Source of the DNA: JAXLXE01 sp046328115
GTDB taxonomy: Bacteria; Chloroflexota; UBA6077; JACCZL01
Assembly (NCBI GenBank): GCA_046328115.1
Contig: JAXLXE010000005.1
Span: forward strand, 223,321 to 287,320
DNA: 64,000 nucleotides
Reading direction: 5' to 3'
How positions within the stretch are numbered: position 1 is the first letter of the stretch; every line of letters starts with the position of its first letter. The notes under the pieces were generated by a model. The model saw only the letters and a list, made by a program, of their open reading frames with translations. It did not search any database and was not told where the DNA came from. Made by a program: the position numbers and the translations under genes. Positions 60,616-64,000 of the stretch are shown here, piece after piece.

Positions 60616-63546
60616 ATGGCCAGCCGACCGTTTTCCGAGGCCTTGAGGGACTACCGTCTACGGGCCGGTCTCACCCAGGAAGCGCTTGCCGAGCGCGCCA
60701 GCCTCAGTACCCGCGCCATCAGCGATCTGGAGCGCGGCCTCAAGCACGCCCCCAGGCTCGCCACCCTCAACCTCCTCTGCGAAGCCCTCCAGCTCTCCCC
60801 CACTGAGCGCGCCACCTTCAGCCTCGCCGCCAGGTCCCCCGAGCCGCGCGCCCACGCCGCCGCCCGCGCCAGCAACACCGTCCACGAGTCCGCCCTCATC
60901 GGTCGGGACCCAGAGCTCCAGCTCATCGGCCGCGCCCTCGACGGCGGCGGTCCGCCCATCCTGGCCATTGCCGGCGAGCCCGGCATCGGCAAGAGCCGCA
61001 TCCTCCACGAGGCCGCCGCCCACCCGGCCAGCAGCGGCATGACCATCCTCGCCGCCGGCTGCCACCGCAGCGGCGGACAGCACCCGTATTCGCCCCTCAT
61101 AGAAGCCATCGAAGACCTCGTGGACGCCCGCGCCGGCGACGGTCTCGCACCGCTCCTGGCCGGCTGTGAATGGCTCTGCCGCCTCCTCCCCGAGCTCGCG
61201 GACAGCTTCGCCGAGGCCCACGGCCTGCCCAGCCTGCCAGCCGAGCAAGAACGGCGCCTCGTCTACCGCGCCGTCCGCCGCCTCCTCACCAACTGCGCCG
61301 GCCCCCGCGGCACCCTGCTCCTGCTGGATGATCTCCAGTGGGCCGGCAGCGGTGCCGTGGACCTCCTCGGCTCACTCGCCCGCGGCACCCAGGGACCCGC
61401 CGCCCGCATCATCGCCAGCTACCGTGACACAGAGTCCACCGGCCCGCTCGAGCCCCTCATCGCCGAGCTCTGCGCCGAAGGCCGCGCCATCCGCCACCGG
61501 CTCCCAAACCTGGATCCCGCCCAGGCCCGCGCCCTCCTCGCATCGCTCACCAGCGCCGATCAGCTAGATCAGCGCGCCGCCCTCGTCGAGCGCGCCGGGG
61601 GAGTCCCCTTCTACGTCGTCAGCCTCGCCCGCGCCAGCCACGACCCGGCCGACGCCAGCGCCCTCCCCTGGGACGCCGAGCAGTCCGTCCGCCGCCGCGT
61701 GGAGCCGCTCGCCACCACCACCAGGGACCTCGTTGCCACCGCCGCCGTCATCGGCCGCGTCGTCCCGCACGACCTCCTCGCGGCCGTGGCTGACCTCGAC
61801 GAGCCCGCCCTCGTCGCTGCCATCGAAGAGACCGTCCAGGCCCGCCTGCTCGTAGACGACGACACCGGCAGCTACCGCTTCTCGCATGACCTCATCAGAG
61901 AAGTCGTGGAGGCAGATCTCAGCGCCGTGCGCCGCCGCCTCCTCCACCGCCGCGTCGCCGAGGCCCTCGCGCGCGAGCACCGTGAAAACCCAGACCGCGC
62001 TCCCGTCGAGCTGCTCGCCTATCACTTCGACCGCGCCGGCCAGCACCGCCGCGCCGTCGACAACCTCATGCTCGCCGCCGAGCGCGCCACCAGCGTCTAC
62101 GCCCTCCGCGAAGCCCTTGCCCTGCTCAACCGTGCCCTCGCCCTCGCCGAGATCCATCCGGAGGCCGTCCCAGACCACCTCCAGATCGAGCTCGTCCGCC
62201 GCCGGGCGGAAGCGCGCATCCAGACCACCGACTTCGCCGGCGCCATCGCCGATACCCAGCTCGTCCTGCAAGACGCCCGCCGCCGCCACGACACCGCCGC
62301 TGAGTCTGACGCGCTCGTCACCCTCGGCCTCATCTACCGCCGCATGGACGCCGTCGGCCACGCCCGCTCAGCGCTCACCCAGGCCCTGCCCGTCGCGCGC
62401 GCCACGGGTGACCAGCGCCGCCTGGCCGACACCCTCTACCACCTGGGCTCCGTCGCCTGGATCGAAGGCAGCAACCTCCAGTGCCTCGCCTATCAAGACG
62501 AAGCCGTCGCCCTCGTCGCCGCCCTCGGCCTCACCGATCTCGTCGCCATCCAGGCCTACCACGGCTACGGCGAAGCCCTGTTCATGCTCGGCCGCCCCAG
62601 CGCCGCCGTCCTCGCCTTCCAGCGCTCGCTAGAGCTCGCCCGCGCCGCCGGCCAGCGCGACTACGAATCGGAAAACCTCCAGATGCTCGCCTGGTGCACC
62701 AACGGCTACATGGGACTCGGCGACTCCCAGGCCGCCGCGCACACCTTCCGCGAATCCCTCGCCATCGCCGAGACCTCCGGCCTGGACTGGCACCTCCTCG
62801 CGTCCTACGCCGGCCTCGCCACCGCCGAGCTCTCCATGGGCAATTTCGAGTCCGCCGCCCTCCAGCTCGCCCGCGCCAGGCCCATCGCGGATCAGCTCCA
62901 GGCCGCTCGGTTCCAGATCATGCTGCTGGACATCGTCGGTGACCTGCTCCGCGCCCTCGGCCTGCTCCCCACCGCGCTCGTCGCGCACCAGCGCGCCCTC
63001 CAGGCCGCCCGCCACTCAGAAGCCGCCTTCTGGCTCCCCGCCACCCTCGCCAACACCGCCATCGACGGCCTCCTCCTCGGCGATCTCACCGTCGGCCCTG
63101 CCCTGCGCGAGGCCCTGGCAGACGTCGAGCAGCGCGGCCTCCGCGCCCACGCCGGCCGTTGCCTGGCCGGCCTCGCCGAGCTCGCGCTCGCCATCGACAA
63201 CCCTGCCGAGTGCCTCACCATCGCCAGCCAGCTTGAGCAGCAGCCCAACCCCGGCGAGCACCCGGAGTGGGCCGCCCGCGCCCAGCTCTACCGCGGCCGC
63301 GCCCACGCCCTCATTGGCCACCGAGCAGAGGCCATCACCGCGCTCCAGCAGGCGCTGGAGTGGGCAGAGGCCGCCCCCCACCACGGCCTCACCGCGGAGA
63401 GCCACCACCACCTCGCCCAGCTCCAGACCGGCACCGCCGCGCAGCGCCACCTCCAGGCCGCCAACCGTCTTCAGGCCGCCGTCGCCGCCGCCCGCCCGGC
63501 CGTCCTCCAGCACCTCAGCCCCTTCAACCTCGCCACTGCCCGCTGA
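60616..63546 (+). CDS. XRE-HTH / AAA-type ATPase / TPR transcriptional regulator
   Basis: 976 residues. ATG 60616 with AGGGG upstream. Residues 6-63 are an XRE helix-turn-helix (LRDYRLRAGLTQEALAERAS, then TRAISDLERGLKHAPRLATL). An ATPase follows, with Walker A IAGEPGIGKSRIL (about 118-130) and Walker B LLLLDDLQW (about 235-243), as in MalT/LuxR-type STAND proteins, and an arm domain to about 500. About 520-960 holds ten or more TPR-like helical repeats. Members of this design sense a ligand through the TPRs and switch on ATP binding. The target genes are not known; the divergent methyltransferase is the nearest candidate. Confidence 0.9.
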   Translation: MASRPFSEALRDYRLRAGLTQEALAERASLSTRAISDLERGLKHAPRLATLNLLCEALQLSPTERATFSLAARSPEPRAHAAARASNTVHESALIGRDPELQLIGRALDGGGPPILAIAGEPGIGKSRILHEAAAHPASSGMTILAAGCHRSGGQHPYSPLIEAIEDLVDARAGDGLAPLLAGCEWLCRLLPELADSFAEAHGLPSLPAEQERRLVYRAVRRLLTNCAGPRGTLLLLDDLQWAGSGAVDLLGSLARGTQGPAARIIASYRDTESTGPLEPLIAELCAEGRAIRHRLPNLDPAQARALLASLTSADQLDQRAALVERAGGVPFYVVSLARASHDPADASALPWDAEQSVRRRVEPLATTTRDLVATAAVIGRVVPHDLLAAVADLDEPALVAAIEETVQARLLVDDDTGSYRFSHDLIREVVEADLSAVRRRLLHRRVAEALAREHRENPDRAPVELLAYHFDRAGQHRRAVDNLMLAAERATSVYALREALALLNRALALAEIHPEAVPDHLQIELVRRRAEARIQTTDFAGAIADTQLVLQDARRRHDTAAESDALVTLGLIYRRMDAVGHARSALTQALPVARATGDQRRLADTLYHLGSVAWIEGSNLQCLAYQDEAVALVAALGLTDLVAIQAYHGYGEALFMLGRPSAAVLAFQRSLELARAAGQRDYESENLQMLAWCTNGYMGLGDSQAAAHTFRESLAIAETSGLDWHLLASYAGLATAELSMGNFESAALQLARARPIADQLQAARFQIMLLDIVGDLLRALGLLPTALVAHQRALQAARHSEAAFWLPATLANTAIDGLLLGDLTVGPALREALADVEQRGLRAHAGRCLAGLAELALAIDNPAECLTIASQLEQQPNPGEHPEWAARAQLYRGRAHALIGHRAEAITALQQALEWAEAAPHHGLTAESHHHLAQLQTGTAAQRHLQAANRLQAAVAAARPAVLQHLSPFNLATAR

Positions 63547-63549
63547 CCC

Positions 63550-64000
63550 CTACTTCACGTACGGCACCTCCATCGTGTTGTTGTTCTCCACCACCTCATT
63601 CGTCACTCTCAGGTCATCCGCAAACGCCATCAGCCGCTTCGCGTTCGCCGGCACCGCCACCTGCCCGCACAGCTCCTTCGCGCTGCCAGACCCCAGCACT
63701 CCGCCATCCAGGCGTCCGTTGGCCAGCGCCCGGCCATCCGCGCGCAGGCCCACCTGGAACGTGCCCACGTCCACCACTCCGGCGTTCTGCACCGTCACGC
63801 ACACCCGTCGATCCTGGCTGCCAGGCACCGGGAATGACTTCAGCGCAACCGGCCGCAGATCCGGCAGGTCCGGCTCGTAGATCTCGATCTCCGCCGAGAA
63901 ATCGCCCGGGTCCTGGCCATTGTTCCGCATCGCCCGGAGCACCTGAGTGCCGCGCCCCCAGCCATTCTGCCCCGTCAACATCACAGAGCCCGTCCCCAGA
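63550..64000 (-). CDS. C-terminal part of a CARDB-like secreted protein (5' end outside window)
   Basis: Frame open to the window edge at 64000, so the start lies beyond it; a GTG at 63984 is in frame but there is no reason to prefer it. About 150 residues are visible. VCVTVQNAGVVDVGTFQVGL with LADGRLDGG-like turns and VNNTMEV-like end (VVENNNTMEVPYVK) match CARDB/beta-sandwich adhesion domains. It ends 3 nt after the regulator gene's stop on the other strand. No catalytic motif. Confidence 0.7.
   Translation of the reverse strand, partial: LGTGSVMLTGQNGWGRGTQVLRAMRNNGQDPGDFSAEIEIYEPDLPDLRPVALKSFPVPGSQDRRVCVTVQNAGVVDVGTFQVGLRADGRALANGRLDGGVLGSGSAKELCGQVAVPANAKRLMAFADDLRVTNEVVENNNTMEVPYVK

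Noticed and set aside
1..64000. tRNA, rRNA, riboswitch or phage genes
   Set aside because: Looked for on both strands by eye; no convincing candidate. A tRNA could be missed without a covariance search.

Overview
The window is a GC-rich bacterial chromosome segment with no rRNA, tRNA, phage or insertion-sequence genes that I can see. Chloroflexota is the best guess for the host. The reasons are long secreted proteins with Pro/Thr-rich linkers, CSLREA-type and beta-helix surface proteins, a Tat-exported solute-binding lipoprotein with an Ala/Lys/Pro/Glu linker, F420/flavin luciferase-like oxidoreductases, a CoA-transferase, HpcH/HpaI, PhyH and MetE-like enzymes, and many chemoreceptors. This is inference from gene content, not a placement.

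Layout. 1-8.9 kb: tail of an EAL protein, secreted proteins (one with an LPXTG-like tail), a bactofilin-like membrane protein, a predicted redox-controlled adenylate cyclase (cytochrome b-like anchor, 2Fe-2S domain, class III cyclase), an F420-type oxidoreductase and a DHH phosphoesterase. 9-13.7 kb: 5-aminolevulinate synthase (hemA), then a solute-binding lipoprotein whose gene overlaps a sensor GGDEF-EAL protein. 13.8-24.3 kb: very large secreted surface proteins (two beta-helix proteins and a 1585-residue protein with a FecR-like domain and ten copies of a PPC-like domain) around a MATE exporter. 24.4-28.7 kb: an apparent operon of a lipoprotein, a diverged signal peptidase II-like protein, a diverged Lgt-like protein and an 856-residue protein with a cysteine-free thioredoxin-like end. 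This is the most unusual gene set in the window.

28.8-39.3 kb: HpcH/HpaI aldolase and Kelch protein (ATGA overlap), FHA membrane protein, Rpn-type PD-(D/E)XK protein, MFS transporter coupled to a family III CoA-transferase, and several small enzymes and hypotheticals. 39.4-48.1 kb: a minus-strand chemoreceptor cluster of four receptors and one CheW. Two receptors carry single-base frameshifts, and three share an almost identical 1.2-kb signalling module behind different sensor halves. 48.6-52.4 kb: a small helical protein, a GH76-like barrel protein and a fifth receptor with a dCache-like sensor. 52.5-57.8 kb: PhyH dioxygenase, flavin monooxygenase, solute-binding protein and MetE-like methyltransferase. 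57.9-64 kb: a DUF4143-type ATPase with an AT-rich nested palindrome at its start, a 48-bp tandem repeat, a SAM methyltransferase, a large XRE-ATPase-TPR regulator and a partial CARDB-like protein.

Many gene ends carry long, nearly perfect GC-rich palindromes with little or no U-tract. The plus strand is G-rich in sampled lines on the left and C-rich on the right whatever the gene orientation, so a GC-skew change may lie inside the window.
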